Of a stretch of 64,000 nucleotides of DNA, positions 41,950-51,805 are shown one piece after another. How positions within the stretch are numbered: position 1 is the first letter of the stretch; each line of letters opens with the position of its first letter. Both the position numbers and the translations under genes were made by a program. Under the pieces are notes generated by a model, which did not search any database, had not been told where the DNA came from, and saw nothing but the letters and a program-made list of their open reading frames with translations. Origin of the DNA: UBA11574 sp963752565 (GTDB taxonomy: Bacteria; Desulfobacterota; Desulfobacteria; Desulfobacterales; UBA11574); contig CAVVZC010000018.1 in NCBI GenBank assembly GCA_963752565.1, positions 1 to 64,000 of the forward strand, given 5' to 3'.

Positions 41950-42450
41950 TCAGCAAGCGATATCCATGTCGTTAATTCTCCTTTTTTCACCCATACTTTG
42001 CCAGATTCTATTTTTAATAATCTTTCCGCCGTCCGGAAGATCAGCGCCTTGGGGATAAAAAGATCCATCTATGATACAAAACTTCTTCTCACCTGAAGCA
42101 AATGTAAAGGTTAAGGCGTATGCCGCTTTAAAATGAACCCTTTCTCCTAACTGACCGATTGTTTTGTTACGAGAATAATGTTGATCTGAATAATGCCAGA
42201 ACCGGATGTGCTGATCCGAGGTCGATTCCAATTCAACGGGGTTGTTAAGATCCATCATTTTTCTCTCGAGCTTGGATATTTCTTTCATAATGGTCATATC
42301 GGGAACAGTAAAGTCAGATGAGGTCCCCGTTAAACGAATGGTGTTGTCCATGGTGGGATCCTGTAAAGAATAAACAGCATAGATCGCTGTGGGAAGCAAA
42401 ACCACAACGATAATAACGATTGAAATCAGCCCATGATATTTTCTTTTCAT
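41950..42450 (-). CDS. MshK-like pilus accessory protein
   Basis: A 166-residue protein with an N-terminal signal anchor (GLISIVIIVVVLLPTAIYAVY) and a short periplasmic beta domain (AAYALTFTFASGEKKFCIIDG). In MSHA and type II systems a small periplasmic protein (MshK, PilP, GspC types) sits directly before the secretin gene, as here. The start ATG overlaps the stop of the MshI-like gene (ATGA). Identification is by position and topology, not by clear homology. Confidence 0.6.
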   Translation of the reverse strand: MKRKYHGLISIVIIVVVLLPTAIYAVYSLQDPTMDNTIRLTGTSSDFTVPDMTIMKEISKLERKMMDLNNPVELESTSDQHIRFWHYSDQHYSRNKTIGQLGERVHFKAAYALTFTFASGEKKFCIIDGSFYPQGADLPDGGKIIKNRIWQSMGEKRRINDMDIAC

Positions 42451-43754
42451 CCAATCCTCTTTGTGAATTTGACAAGAAATTTTGAGTCATTGATGTCAGT
42501 GTCAAACCGATTCTCCACAACAGTATAACCCTTTTTTTTCATAAAAGAGATAAATTGCTGATATCCTTTATGGGCTGTGTTAAAAGCCGTCCTAATCTTA
42601 CCGAAAATTTCCAACGACATCGCATTATGTGTATAATCGATTTTAAGGATTTCTGTTTCCATATCCGGAGAAAGGCCATTTGTAACGTCGCTCATTACAA
42701 GAAGATATGAAGGTGCGTCTTTGTTATATACCAACCCTTTAATGAAACCGACGGTATCTTTATACGTTTTCAAGGGGATGGTACTCAAAGAGGTCTCGGT
42801 CTGAAGCACAGTTGCTTGATGATTCAGTTGTTTTAATTCTCTTTCAAGCATATCCGTCTTTTTCTGGCATAAAAAAAACCCGCCAGAAACAGCCAGCAAG
42901 AAGACAAAAAGCAGTATATTCAATGACGCTGTCCATTTTTGAGTGTAATGATAGATTTTTTCTACCCCAGGAGATATCCCGCCGTTCCCGGCTCGACTTT
43001 TCAGCGCCATTGAAAAGGAGTTTTGATACGTTTTATTATTGAAAGATAAAGATTCTTCTTCTAAATAATAGGATTTATATTCCTCGTTTTCAGTCCATTC
43101 CGGACAATCTCCACTATCGATCCAGTTTAGTTGATACACTTTTTTAACCTTCATTCCGTTCTCGGTCTGAGCGGTCTGAATGTCTGTTCGAATGGCATCC
43201 CAGAGGACGTCTATCTGTTCATCACTCATGTCGAATGCAACGCATCGGTTTGAGTAATAAATTTGCTTTTTGTTGCCAATAATCAAATCAGCAAATCTGC
43301 CGTGCTGAAATACCACGGCAACTGGATCTTCTGTACGTATTTGTTTTAAGACATTATAGAGAAACGCATATAAAGGAAGCATTAATATGCCGTCTTCGTT
43401 TCCCCGGATCTTCTCAAGGTAGGCGTGGTAATGGCGGGCTGGAAGCGCAGTGAAAAATATATCGGTTGTATTTTTTCCCCGCTTCTTTTTCCAGTGTGCA
43501 AGTACTTTTACCGGCTCATCAAAATCACCTGATTCTTGGAGTCGTTTTCGAACCACAAATTCCGCATATTTAACCGGCGCTTCAACAGTCATGGTCCTGG
43601 AAATCGTTTCCTGCATTTCGGTGATAAAGCGGGATTCACCCTTTGACTCTTTTAAATCTACAATCTGTTTTAGGCGGTTTCCCTTTAAGTGGTATATAAC
43701 ACCGTCCAGCTCAATGACATATTGTCTATTATTGTTGTTCATTGGCACCCACAT
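42447..43754 (-). CDS. MshI/PilM-PilN-like assembly protein
   Basis: A 435-residue protein. The first 270 residues resemble an actin-like PilM/GspL cytoplasmic domain (ADLIIGNKKQIYYS strand, AVVFQHGRF), a membrane helix lies near 285-305 (LNILLFVFLLAVSGGFFL), and a PilN-like coiled coil plus ferredoxin-fold domain follows (about 310-430). This single-chain arrangement is that of MshI or GspL. It starts 1 bp after the upstream stop. MWVPM or the internal ATG at 43742 could be the true start. Confidence 0.72.
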   Translation of the reverse strand: MWVPMNNNNRQYVIELDGVIYHLKGNRLKQIVDLKESKGESRFITEMQETISRTMTVEAPVKYAEFVVRKRLQESGDFDEPVKVLAHWKKKRGKNTTDIFFTALPARHYHAYLEKIRGNEDGILMLPLYAFLYNVLKQIRTEDPVAVVFQHGRFADLIIGNKKQIYYSNRCVAFDMSDEQIDVLWDAIRTDIQTAQTENGMKVKKVYQLNWIDSGDCPEWTENEEYKSYYLEEESLSFNNKTYQNSFSMALKSRAGNGGISPGVEKIYHYTQKWTASLNILLFVFLLAVSGGFFLCQKKTDMLERELKQLNHQATVLQTETSLSTIPLKTYKDTVGFIKGLVYNKDAPSYLLVMSDVTNGLSPDMETEILKIDYTHNAMSLEIFGKIRTAFNTAHKGYQQFISFMKKKGYTVVENRFDTDINDSKFLVKFTKRIG

Positions 43755-43755
43755 C

Positions 43756-44253
43756 TCATTGCATCAAAACACTTTGATTTTTTACAACAAATGCGCCTTT
43801 AAGCGTCATTAGAATATCCCCGGTTTCATTTTCAAACGTCATTCCCGATGTTTCATTTTTATTTCCGGTCGCTTTTAAGGATTTAATATGAAAAGAAACC
43901 GGCCTGAAATAATGAGAATCGGCATTGGAACACTGTTTTAAAATTGTTTTCATCTGTGCAAAGGTTACCGTATCCTGAATGTCGACATTATACACTGCCC
44001 ATTTGTTTTGTTCTAATCCCAACAATTTGGCATTATTAACAAAATTGTTAATTCTCAAAATGCTGTGTAATTTCTGTTCTCTTTCGCTTTGAAGTTGACC
44101 TAACCATCTGACTTGCCGGACCAACACCGCCTTTTTTTCCTTATGCGCAACATATGCTTTATAACCGGTCAGAAAATAACTGCCGGCCATTAAAAATAAC
44201 ACCACAAGAAGACCGGTCATGATAAATGATCTAAAGATTTTCATGGGCAACAT
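43756..44253 (-). CDS. MshJ/PilO-like membrane protein
   Basis: A 165-residue protein with one N-terminal membrane helix (FIMTGLLVVLFLMAGSYFL), a short coiled coil (KEKKAVLVRQVRWLGQLQSE) and a small alpha/beta domain, which is the topology of PilO/MshJ/GspM. It sits between the pilin and the MshI-like gene, close to MSHA order. Function as an alignment-complex subunit is inferred. M1 or M4 may be used. Confidence 0.55.
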   Translation of the reverse strand: MLPMKIFRSFIMTGLLVVLFLMAGSYFLTGYKAYVAHKEKKAVLVRQVRWLGQLQSEREQKLHSILRINNFVNNAKLLGLEQNKWAVYNVDIQDTVTFAQMKTILKQCSNADSHYFRPVSFHIKSLKATGNKNETSGMTFENETGDILMTLKGAFVVKNQSVLMQ

Positions 44254-44259
44254 ATCTCT

Positions 44260-44934
44260 TTAAAAATCCATCTTCCAGCGTGCGCTGGCTTCGGTAGATG
44301 GAGCTCCCCAGGCTGTATTAGCAGAATCGGCTGTATTGTAACTCAAAAAATCGCCAGTCGTACCGTCCGCCTCGCCGTCTATCATGGTGTCAAGAGCTAT
44401 TCCCAGGGCATTGGGAATTTCGGTTATCCACATGTAATTGTATTTTCCTGTACTGTCGTACTTAAAGGCAACGGCAAGATTGTGGCCGGTACCTTGACTG
44501 TCCGTGTATGTGTATTCCCAACAGTTACTGGTATTGGTAGAAGGAGCGGTAAGCCCGACATCGTCCAATCCCATGAAATCCGTTCCTGACGGGTCCCCGG
44601 TCTTAAGGTAACCGCGCTCGGTATCGCTGATGGCACTATCATTGCCGTTATCCGTGTCTGCTTTTGCATCTTGGCCTTCTGCCGATGCGAGGGTATCATA
44701 AAAATCACCCAGCCGTTTACCGGTTCGATCATAGAAGTTGGCGTATCCCATACGCCAGGCATTAAAATATTTCGTGTAAATTTTCTTTTGTTCCGCGCTC
44801 CTGATGAGGTCCTTCCCTTTAATGACCGCTCCGATGATAATACCGATGATAATCAGTACAATGGCCATCTCAATGAGCGTAAATCCTCGTTTGTCCGACA
44901 AATATTTTATATTTTTCTTTATCTGGATGTTCAT
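44260..44934 (-). CDS. Type IV pilin-like protein (major pilin candidate)
   Basis: A 224-residue prepilin. The leader is 17 residues ending in Gly17, followed by FTLIEMAIVLIIIGIIIG with Glu at +5. The head domain is acidic and contains a single Cys in the visible middle part (NTSNCWEYTYTD). AGGAG lies 8 bases before the ATG. As the first gene of the cluster it may be the major subunit. It lacks the usual C-terminal disulfide pair. No prepilin peptidase is in the window. Confidence 0.87.
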   Translation of the reverse strand: MNIQIKKNIKYLSDKRGFTLIEMAIVLIIIGIIIGAVIKGKDLIRSAEQKKIYTKYFNAWRMGYANFYDRTGKRLGDFYDTLASAEGQDAKADTDNGNDSAISDTERGYLKTGDPSGTDFMGLDDVGLTAPSTNTSNCWEYTYTDSQGTGHNLAVAFKYDSTGKYNYMWITEIPNALGIALDTMIDGEADGTTGDFLSYNTADSANTAWGAPSTEASARWKMDF

Positions 44935-45308
44935 ATACGTTTACTCCTGTCTTTTGGATTGATCCGATTTGTTGTATTTGATGAGATTCCCATCCGTTTT
45001 CTGCTGACACGTATTACTGTCGCACTTTCCTATTAAAAAAATGTTATCAATAAAGAACGACTTATGACAGTGATAAAATATCGAAACATAAGGACTGCAA
45101 ATTTTAGGCCACACTATATATTCTTAGATTATTAAACTATTTCAGAAGGTTGGGATTTTATGAAAAGTCATGTCAAAAATTGATGAATATAATGCCTCCT
45201 AAAGCGTCAAAAAAATGGCACCTAAATAGAGGCGGCTGGCCGGCCGTTTGCTTCAAGGGCTTTTTAGCAATATTCGGATAGGAAACTTGAGTGGATATTT
45301 CTAAACCG
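44935..45308. other. Leader and promoter stretch of the pilus cluster
   Basis: 374 bp without a gene. It lies between aat and the first pilin gene, both on the minus strand, so it holds the pilus promoter. No riboswitch, repeat or strong terminator was recognised. GGCTGGCCGGCC near 45234 is a short palindrome. Confidence 0.45.
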
Positions 45309-45995
45309 CTACTCTTTGTATATCCATTTCCCTTTTTGAGTGGGTGAGGTTAGAGATTTTTCAAGCTGCTTTAAAAAAAGTGTTCTGGGGATCTCCCTTG
45401 CACCAAAACGGATCAAATGCTCGGTCGTTACCTGGCAGTCCACCATATCAAACGATAATTTTTCAAGATATTCCAAAAGTTTGACAAGCGCTATATTTGA
45501 AGCATTACTGATGCGAGTAAACATGGATTCTCCGAAAAAACACTTCCCCAAAGAAACGCCATATAATCCCCCGGCCAGCTCATCCTGGCGCCATACTTCC
45601 ACCGAATGTGCAAAGCCTGATTCATGGAGCTTGCAGTAAGCCTCGATTATATCTTCGATGATCCAGGTTCCTTGATTTTTTTGCAGACGAACTTTTGCAC
45701 ACTGGTTGATGACCTCATTAAAAGCCAGGTCCATGGTCACCTTGAACACTTCTTTTTTTATAATCTTCTTTAAAGTCTTTGAGATCTTGTTCTCATGGGG
45801 ATATAACACAAGACGGGGGTCGGGTGACCACCATAGAATCGGCTCATTATCTGAAAACCATGGGAAAATGCCCATACGGTAGGCAAGAAGAAGACGTTTT
45901 TGGCTCAGGTCACCGCCAACGGCCAGCAATCCGCCTTCGGATGCAAGGTGAGGTGGCGGAAATTCGATTGTATCTGATAAAAGAAAAACAGGCAC
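45309..45995 (-). CDS. aat: Leucyl/phenylalanyl-tRNA--protein transferase
   Basis: A 228-residue N-degron enzyme that adds Leu or Phe from tRNA to proteins starting with Lys or Arg. Motifs: GLLAVGGDLS, LAYRMGIFPWF, WWSPDPRLVL, the GFAHSVEVW segment and GESMFTRISNASN. A GTG start is used, as no ATG lies at the expected position. It follows clpA by 56 bp on the same strand; ClpS-ClpA recognises and degrades the marked proteins. The pathway is therefore complete here except for ClpP. Confidence 0.95.
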   Translation of the reverse strand: MPVFLLSDTIEFPPPHLASEGGLLAVGGDLSQKRLLLAYRMGIFPWFSDNEPILWWSPDPRLVLYPHENKISKTLKKIIKKEVFKVTMDLAFNEVINQCAKVRLQKNQGTWIIEDIIEAYCKLHESGFAHSVEVWRQDELAGGLYGVSLGKCFFGESMFTRISNASNIALVKLLEYLEKLSFDMVDCQVTTEHLIRFGAREIPRTLFLKQLEKSLTSPTQKGKWIYKE

Positions 45996-46051
45996 TCAGA
46001 TATCGTCACGTCGTTATTTGGGAAATGGTTAGAAGCTGTTTGAGTATTCCA

Positions 46052-48334
46052 TCACTCCAATGGTTGCGATGCCTCTATATCTTTACTTTGTAACGTCTTA
46101 GCACTGTAGTTAAAGGTCAACTTTTCATTTTCGACATCAATATGAACCTTGCCGCCTTTATCAAGTCTCCCAAATAGGATCTCATCGGACAGGATATCTT
46201 TAATTTCAGTTTGTATCAATCGGCTCAATGGTCTGGCGCCGTAACGCGGGTCATGCCCTTTTTGAGCCAGCCATGTCCGTGCATCTGGAGAAAGATCGAT
46301 GGATACTTTTTTAGCAACAAGCTGTCCTATGAGCTCATTCATAAACTTATCCACCACTTTTTTCATAATATCTTCATTCAACGCATTGAAATGAATGATA
46401 CCGTCGAGACGGTTTCTAAATTCCGGACTGAAAAACTTTTCAATGGCTTTTTTTCCCTTATTTTCCGTGTCATACTCATTGTCTCCGAAGCCGATGGTTT
46501 GCGTGCTCATCTCCCTTGTACCGGCATTGGAGGTCATCATGATAATGACGTTTCTAAAATCAGCCTTTTTGCCGTTGTTGTCCGTCAGTGTTGCATGATC
46601 TAAAACTTGAAGAAGGATGTTAAACATATCCGGATGCGCTTTTTCTATTTCGTCAAACAAAAGCACGCTGTAAGGGTGCTTACGGATATCGTCTGTCAAA
46701 AGTCCTCCCTGATCAAAACCGATATAACCCGGCGGTGCACCAATCATACGGGCCACAGAATGTTTTTCCATATATTCACTCATGTCAAATCGCAAAAAAT
46801 GAACACCGAGGATTCTTGCAACCTGTAGACTCACCTCTGTTTTTCCAACACCCGTGGGACCGGCAAATAAAAATGATCCAATGGGCCTTTCGGGTGTTCC
46901 GAGTCCGGCACGGGAGCGCTTAATGGATGTGACCAAGGATTTTATGGCATTGTCCTGTCCAAAAACCACCTCTTTGATCTTTTCTTCAAGGTTCTCCAAT
47001 TTTGTTTTATCAGGGGTCGACACACTGATGGTCGGTATTCTGGCCATCTTGGCCACGATTTTTTCAATATCTTTAGGATTGATCTTCTTTCTGTGGGGGG
47101 AATTGAGCAATCGAATAAATGCCCCTGCTTCATCGATGACATCTATCGCCTTGTCAGGCAGATAGCGATCATTGATATATTTGGCAGAAAGTTCGGCTGC
47201 AGCTTTTAAGGCCTGATCCGTATAAACAATGCCGTGGTGTTCCTCATAGCGGGATCGCAGTCCCTTTAAAATTTGAAAAGTCTCTTTAACCGGAGGTTCC
47301 AAAATTTCGATTTTCTCAAATCTGCGTGAAAGGGCACGGTCTTTATCAAAGAAATTCTTATAATCTTCATATGTTGTAGAGCCTATACACCGAAGCTCAC
47401 CGGTTGCCAACGCTGGTTTCAATATATTTGAAGCATCCATGGAACCTCTGCTGGTGGCCCCGGCACCCACCGTAGTATGAATTTCATCGATAAATAAAAT
47501 AGCATCTTTTTTCTTTTTCAAAGAAGACAAAACGCCTTTTAAACGCTGTTCAAAGTCACCTCTAAACTTAGTACCGGCGAGCAAACCGCCAAGATCAAGG
47601 GAATAAATACGAACATTTTTAAGCAAATCGGGAATGGATCCATCATTTATCCGAATGGCCAGGCCTTCGGCCATTGCTGTTTTACCAACTCCGGGGTCTC
47701 CAACAAAAATTGGGTTGTTTTTGCGTCTACGGCATAGCACCTGAATGGTCCGCTCCATTTCGAGGTCTCTTCCGATTAAGGGATCCAACTTTCCCAGGGC
47801 TGCATATTTTACGAGGTCAATGGTAAACGCCTCCAGCGGATCGGTCTTTCGTTTCTTCTCTCTTTTTTCTGTTTTTACGAATGGATGCAATCCCTTATCC
47901 ACCGGTTTAGTAACATTGTGAGAAATGTAACTTAAAACATCAAGACGGGTAATCCCTTCTGAACTCAGAAAATATTCAGCGTTAGAATCTTTTTCCTGAA
48001 AAATCGAGGCCAGTATATCACTCACATCGACCTGCTGTTTTTCTGCAGATCGAACATGATTAATCGCTCTCTGAATGACCCTTTGAAACCCGACGGTCTG
48101 CTGGAGGACATATTCATTTTCTTCAGGAACGCTTTCCATCTGTTGGCTTAGAAATAATTCAAGCGCATTTTTAAGGTTTTCAACGTTACCACCACAATTT
48201 TCGATAATTTCTATACCTTCGCTGTCGTATAAGATAGCAAACAGCAAGTGTTCTATACAAACATACTCGTGGCGTCGTCTCTTTGCTTCTCTTACTGCAA
48301 AACCCAGTGTTTCGCTAAGTTCTTTGCTGATCAT
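46052..48334 (-). CDS. clpA: ATP-dependent Clp protease ATP-binding subunit ClpA
   Basis: A 760-residue Hsp100 unfoldase. It has the Clp_N repeat domain (residues 1-145), a first AAA domain (Walker A GDPGVGKTA) and a second (GPTGVGKTE), each with Walker B and arginine residues, plus the ClpP-docking loop IGFGDNE-type segment after the second. It feeds substrates to ClpP with ClpS. GGAG within the end of clpS precedes the ATG. It is cotranscribed with clpS upstream and likely aat downstream. clpP is not in the window. Confidence 0.96.
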   Translation of the reverse strand: MISKELSETLGFAVREAKRRRHEYVCIEHLLFAILYDSEGIEIIENCGGNVENLKNALELFLSQQMESVPEENEYVLQQTVGFQRVIQRAINHVRSAEKQQVDVSDILASIFQEKDSNAEYFLSSEGITRLDVLSYISHNVTKPVDKGLHPFVKTEKREKKRKTDPLEAFTIDLVKYAALGKLDPLIGRDLEMERTIQVLCRRRKNNPIFVGDPGVGKTAMAEGLAIRINDGSIPDLLKNVRIYSLDLGGLLAGTKFRGDFEQRLKGVLSSLKKKKDAILFIDEIHTTVGAGATSRGSMDASNILKPALATGELRCIGSTTYEDYKNFFDKDRALSRRFEKIEILEPPVKETFQILKGLRSRYEEHHGIVYTDQALKAAAELSAKYINDRYLPDKAIDVIDEAGAFIRLLNSPHRKKINPKDIEKIVAKMARIPTISVSTPDKTKLENLEEKIKEVVFGQDNAIKSLVTSIKRSRAGLGTPERPIGSFLFAGPTGVGKTEVSLQVARILGVHFLRFDMSEYMEKHSVARMIGAPPGYIGFDQGGLLTDDIRKHPYSVLLFDEIEKAHPDMFNILLQVLDHATLTDNNGKKADFRNVIIMMTSNAGTREMSTQTIGFGDNEYDTENKGKKAIEKFFSPEFRNRLDGIIHFNALNEDIMKKVVDKFMNELIGQLVAKKVSIDLSPDARTWLAQKGHDPRYGARPLSRLIQTEIKDILSDEILFGRLDKGGKVHIDVENEKLTFNYSAKTLQSKDIEASQPLE

Positions 48335-48337
48335 GGT

Positions 48338-48667
48338 CTATTCTTTCTCCATTGTACACTTCAGGGGGAAACCGTGTTGTCTGGCCAGGGCATGAACGGC
48401 ATTCACCTTGGTTTCCGAAACTTCATATGTATATACACCACACATTCCGATACCTTTGTGGTGAACGTTCAACATGATCCTCAGTGCATCTTCCGGTGGT
48501 TTATTAAAAACAAACATCAGGATTTCAACCACAAACTCCATGGTTGTGTAATCGTCGTTATGCAGCAGCACTTTGTACATGGAAGGCTCATCAATATCAT
48601 CCCCCACTTCAGAAATGACGTCTTCTTCAAGTTCAGGGCCGTACCCGTTCATTGAATCATCTTCCAT
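48338..48667 (-). CDS. clpS: ClpS adaptor
   Basis: A 109-residue N-recognin adaptor for ClpA. The core YKVLLHNDDYTTMEFVVEIL carries the binding-pocket motif, followed by AVHALARQHGFPLKC. The N-terminus is acidic and flexible, as usual. The frame opens at 48709, but AAGGGG lies 6 bases before the ATG at 48667. It ends 3 bp before clpA starts. The pair plus aat form an N-degron operon. Confidence 0.95.
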   Translation of the reverse strand: MEDDSMNGYGPELEEDVISEVGDDIDEPSMYKVLLHNDDYTTMEFVVEILMFVFNKPPEDALRIMLNVHHKGIGMCGVYTYEVSETKVNAVHALARQHGFPLKCTMEKE

Positions 48668-48817
48668 GATTAGCCCCTTGAAGAATTTGGTCCGAACCCT
48701 CTGTTTCAATAAAATTAAACCCGAAATGAGCAGGGTTTGAATGATTCTTTCTAAATACTATAATCATCGATGCCCGATCTTGTAAAGAGCCCAATCAAAA
48801 TAATTGCACCCTTTGAA

Positions 48818-51343
48818 TTATTTGCCACAACATTTTTTATATTTCTTTCCGCTTCCACAGGGGCAAGGGGCGTTTCGTCCCACCTTTTTTTGGGTTCGCT
48901 TAACCGGATTTTTCTTTGCAGGTTCATCTCCGCCGGAAAAGACCAGTTTCTGTTCCTTGGGCTGTTGTAAGTCTGCAATATTCTGGGGCTCGGATATTTG
49001 AATCCTGTACAAAATTCCCAGCGTCTCTTCCTTGATCCTGGAAACCATTTCCTGAAATAATTCAAACCCTTCCTTTTTGTATACGATGAGAGGATCCTGT
49101 TGTGCATACCCCCTTAAACCGATTCCCTCCTTCAGGTGGTCCATACTCAAAAGATGGTCTTTCCACAGGTTGTCAACCGTCTGTAGCATAACAATGCGTT
49201 CAAGATGTCTGAATTCTTCCGATCCCACGGAGGCCGATTTTTCGTTATATACCGTTAGGCCGGAATCGGCGATCATCTGAGCCAGCCCTTCCCGGGTCAA
49301 ACCGTCCATGGTATCATCATCAATTTTATCCAGTCGAAAATTAAATTGCTTAAATACCGCCTTTTTCAATCCCTTCCAGTCCCATTCTTCAGGATGTGTT
49401 CTTTCGTCAGTAAAGCCATATGCGATCTCCTCGGATCTATCACGAATCATCTCTTCGATGGCGGGTTGAAGACTTTTACCGTTCAGGGCTTCTCGGCGCT
49501 GTCTGTAAACGACTTCCCTTTGCTGATTCATGACATCATCATATTCCAAGAGCTGCTTTCGGATATCAAAGTTGTGTCCCTCAACCTTTGCCTGAGCATT
49601 TTCAATGGCCTTGCTGATCAGTTTGTTTTCTATGGGTTCACCGTCTTCCATCCCCAGCTTTTCCATAATTCCGGTGATTCGTTCGCCACCGAATATCCGC
49701 AAGAGATCATCCTCCAATGCAAGGTAAAAACGCGACGATCCCGGATCTCCCTGTCTCCCTGAGCGTCCCCTGAGCTGATTATCAATACGCCGACTTTCAT
49801 GTCTTTCGGTTCCGAGAATATGGAGCCCGCCCAGCTCGGTGACACCCTCGCCCAAAACGATGTCCGTCCCACGACCGGCCATGTTTGTCGATATGGTCAC
49901 CGCTGCTTTCTGGCCTGCCAGCGAAATAATCTCCGCCTCCTTTTCATGAATTTTTGCATTCAATACCGAATGTTTAATGCCTCTTTTTTTCAATTTTTTT
50001 GAAAAGCTTTCTGAAACGTCAATTGAAATTGTTCCCACCAGAACAGGCTGCCCCTTTTTATTCAGTTCAACGATTTCGTTGATTGCTGCATCAAATTTCT
50101 CCCTGCGGGTTTTGTAAATCACATCCGAGTTATCGTTTCGAATCATGGGTTGGTTTGTGGGGATAACCATAACGTCAAGATCATATATTTTTTTAAATTC
50201 GGCGGCTTCCGTATCTGCGGTCCCTGTCATTCCGGCAAGTTTATTGTACATTCTAAAATAGTTCTGAAACGTAACCGTGGCCAGTGTCTGGTTTTCATTT
50301 TCGATTTTTACGTTTTCTTTGGCTTCAAGTGCCTGGTGCAATCCTTCGCTGTATCGACGGCCGGGCATCAAACGGCCAGTAAATTCATCTACAATGATAA
50401 CCTCCCCATTTTTCACAATATAATCAACGTCTCGTTTGAAGAGGGTGTGTGCTTTAAGCGCCTGGTTAACATGGTGTAGAATTTCGATATATTTTGGATC
50501 GTACAGGTTGTCGACCTTGAGCAATTGTTCCGCTTTCGCTATCCCTTCTTCGGTCATCACGGCAGATCGGGCCTTTTCATCCAAAGTAAAGTCTCGTTCG
50601 GAAACAAGACGTGGAATGATGCCGTTGACCAGATGGTACAGCTCCGTCGATTTTTCAGCCGGTCCGGATATGATCAACGGTGTTCGGGCTTCGTCAACCA
50701 AAATACTGTCCACCTCGTCAACAATTGCAAAATTGAGCTCTTTTTGAACGATGGTATCTATGTCAAACTTCATGTTGTCTCTTAAATAGTCAAAGCCGAA
50801 CTCATTGTTTGTGCCGTAAGTAATGTCCGAACCGTATGCATCGTTGCGTTCATCATCATTAAGACCGTGCAATATACAGCCCACGGAAAGCCCAAGAAAT
50901 TTATAAATGTGCCCCATCCATTCTGTATCACGTCTTGCCAGGTAGTCGTTCACCGTTATAATATGCACTCCCCTTCCTGAAAGCGCATTCAGGTAGGCCG
51001 GAAGGGTTGCCGCCAGAGTCTTACCTTCACCGGTCTTCATTTCAGCAATCTTCCCCTGATGGAGAACGATGCCGCCGATAAGCTGAACATCGAAATGCCT
51101 CATTTGGAGGGTTCGAATCGACGCTTCTCTCACTGTTGCAAAGGCTTCCGGTAGAATATCATCAAGAGACTCTCCATTGTTCAGGCGCTCTTTGAATAAC
51201 GGAGTTTGAGCTTTCAACGCTTCATCACTCATGGATTGCATTTGGGGTTCGAAGGCATTAATCTTTTCAACGATGGGTTCAATCTTTTTTAATTCCCGTT
51301 CGTTTTTGCTTCCAAAAACTTTTGTTAATAAGTTTGTAACCAT
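48818..51343 (-). CDS. secA: Preprotein translocase ATPase SecA
   Basis: An 841-residue motor of Sec export. Visible: nucleotide-binding domain 1 with MKTGEGKTLAAT, the DEVDSILVDEARTPL segment, NMAGRGTDI and GRSGRQGDPG, and a C-terminal SEC-C zinc motif CPCGSGKKYKKCC. Length and motifs are standard. AGGAGG lies upstream at a rather long spacing from the ATG. It lies about 460 bp downstream of the M23 peptidase gene with a palindromic element between. Confidence 0.97.
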   Translation of the reverse strand: MVTNLLTKVFGSKNERELKKIEPIVEKINAFEPQMQSMSDEALKAQTPLFKERLNNGESLDDILPEAFATVREASIRTLQMRHFDVQLIGGIVLHQGKIAEMKTGEGKTLAATLPAYLNALSGRGVHIITVNDYLARRDTEWMGHIYKFLGLSVGCILHGLNDDERNDAYGSDITYGTNNEFGFDYLRDNMKFDIDTIVQKELNFAIVDEVDSILVDEARTPLIISGPAEKSTELYHLVNGIIPRLVSERDFTLDEKARSAVMTEEGIAKAEQLLKVDNLYDPKYIEILHHVNQALKAHTLFKRDVDYIVKNGEVIIVDEFTGRLMPGRRYSEGLHQALEAKENVKIENENQTLATVTFQNYFRMYNKLAGMTGTADTEAAEFKKIYDLDVMVIPTNQPMIRNDNSDVIYKTRREKFDAAINEIVELNKKGQPVLVGTISIDVSESFSKKLKKRGIKHSVLNAKIHEKEAEIISLAGQKAAVTISTNMAGRGTDIVLGEGVTELGGLHILGTERHESRRIDNQLRGRSGRQGDPGSSRFYLALEDDLLRIFGGERITGIMEKLGMEDGEPIENKLISKAIENAQAKVEGHNFDIRKQLLEYDDVMNQQREVVYRQRREALNGKSLQPAIEEMIRDRSEEIAYGFTDERTHPEEWDWKGLKKAVFKQFNFRLDKIDDDTMDGLTREGLAQMIADSGLTVYNEKSASVGSEEFRHLERIVMLQTVDNLWKDHLLSMDHLKEGIGLRGYAQQDPLIVYKKEGFELFQEMVSRIKEETLGILYRIQISEPQNIADLQQPKEQKLVFSGGDEPAKKNPVKRTQKKVGRNAPCPCGSGKKYKKCCGK

Positions 51344-51380
51344 TTAAAATTACAACCCTCCTGAATCGGATGTTTTATTA

Positions 51381-51525
51381 TGAGACCTTTGAAAAACGCT
51401 CCCTTTTGCCCAATTCCGGCGTCAGGGCTCAAATTTTAATCCTCAAAATACTCAATGTATTCCTGTGGTTAAAATTTTCGCCTTCCTTGGCCTTAAACAA
51501 AATTGAACATTTTTCAAAGGTCTCA
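51381..51525. repeat. Palindromic element, family TGAGACCTTTG, copy A
   Basis: Terminal inverted repeats TGAGACCTTTGAAAAA and TTTTTCAAAGGTCTCA bound 145 bp, with inner arms around AAATTTTAATCCTC and GGTTAAAATTTTCG. A second, longer copy lies at 52973-53179 in the opposite orientation, on the other side of the M23 peptidase gene. Probably a non-autonomous mobile or REP-like element. Confidence 0.85.
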
Positions 51526-51805
51526 TTATCTCGCTTGATTGTAAACAAAATGCCGACCAATATAAAAAGAATTGAAATAATAGTCTGTTACCCTGCTAAA
51601 TTTCGGTTTTGATAAAGATGTTATAGAACAGTGATAACCAGATGAGTCATTATCTTTCTATTTTATGTCGCATGCAAATTGTTGGCCAATATATCATCAT
51701 TCAATAAATTTTGCAAAATACTGTTAAGATAATTTGTAAAGAAAAAGTTTTTTCGATGAGAAATAAAAGACAGGAGAAAAGAAAACTTGGGGACTCACAA
51801 ACGAT

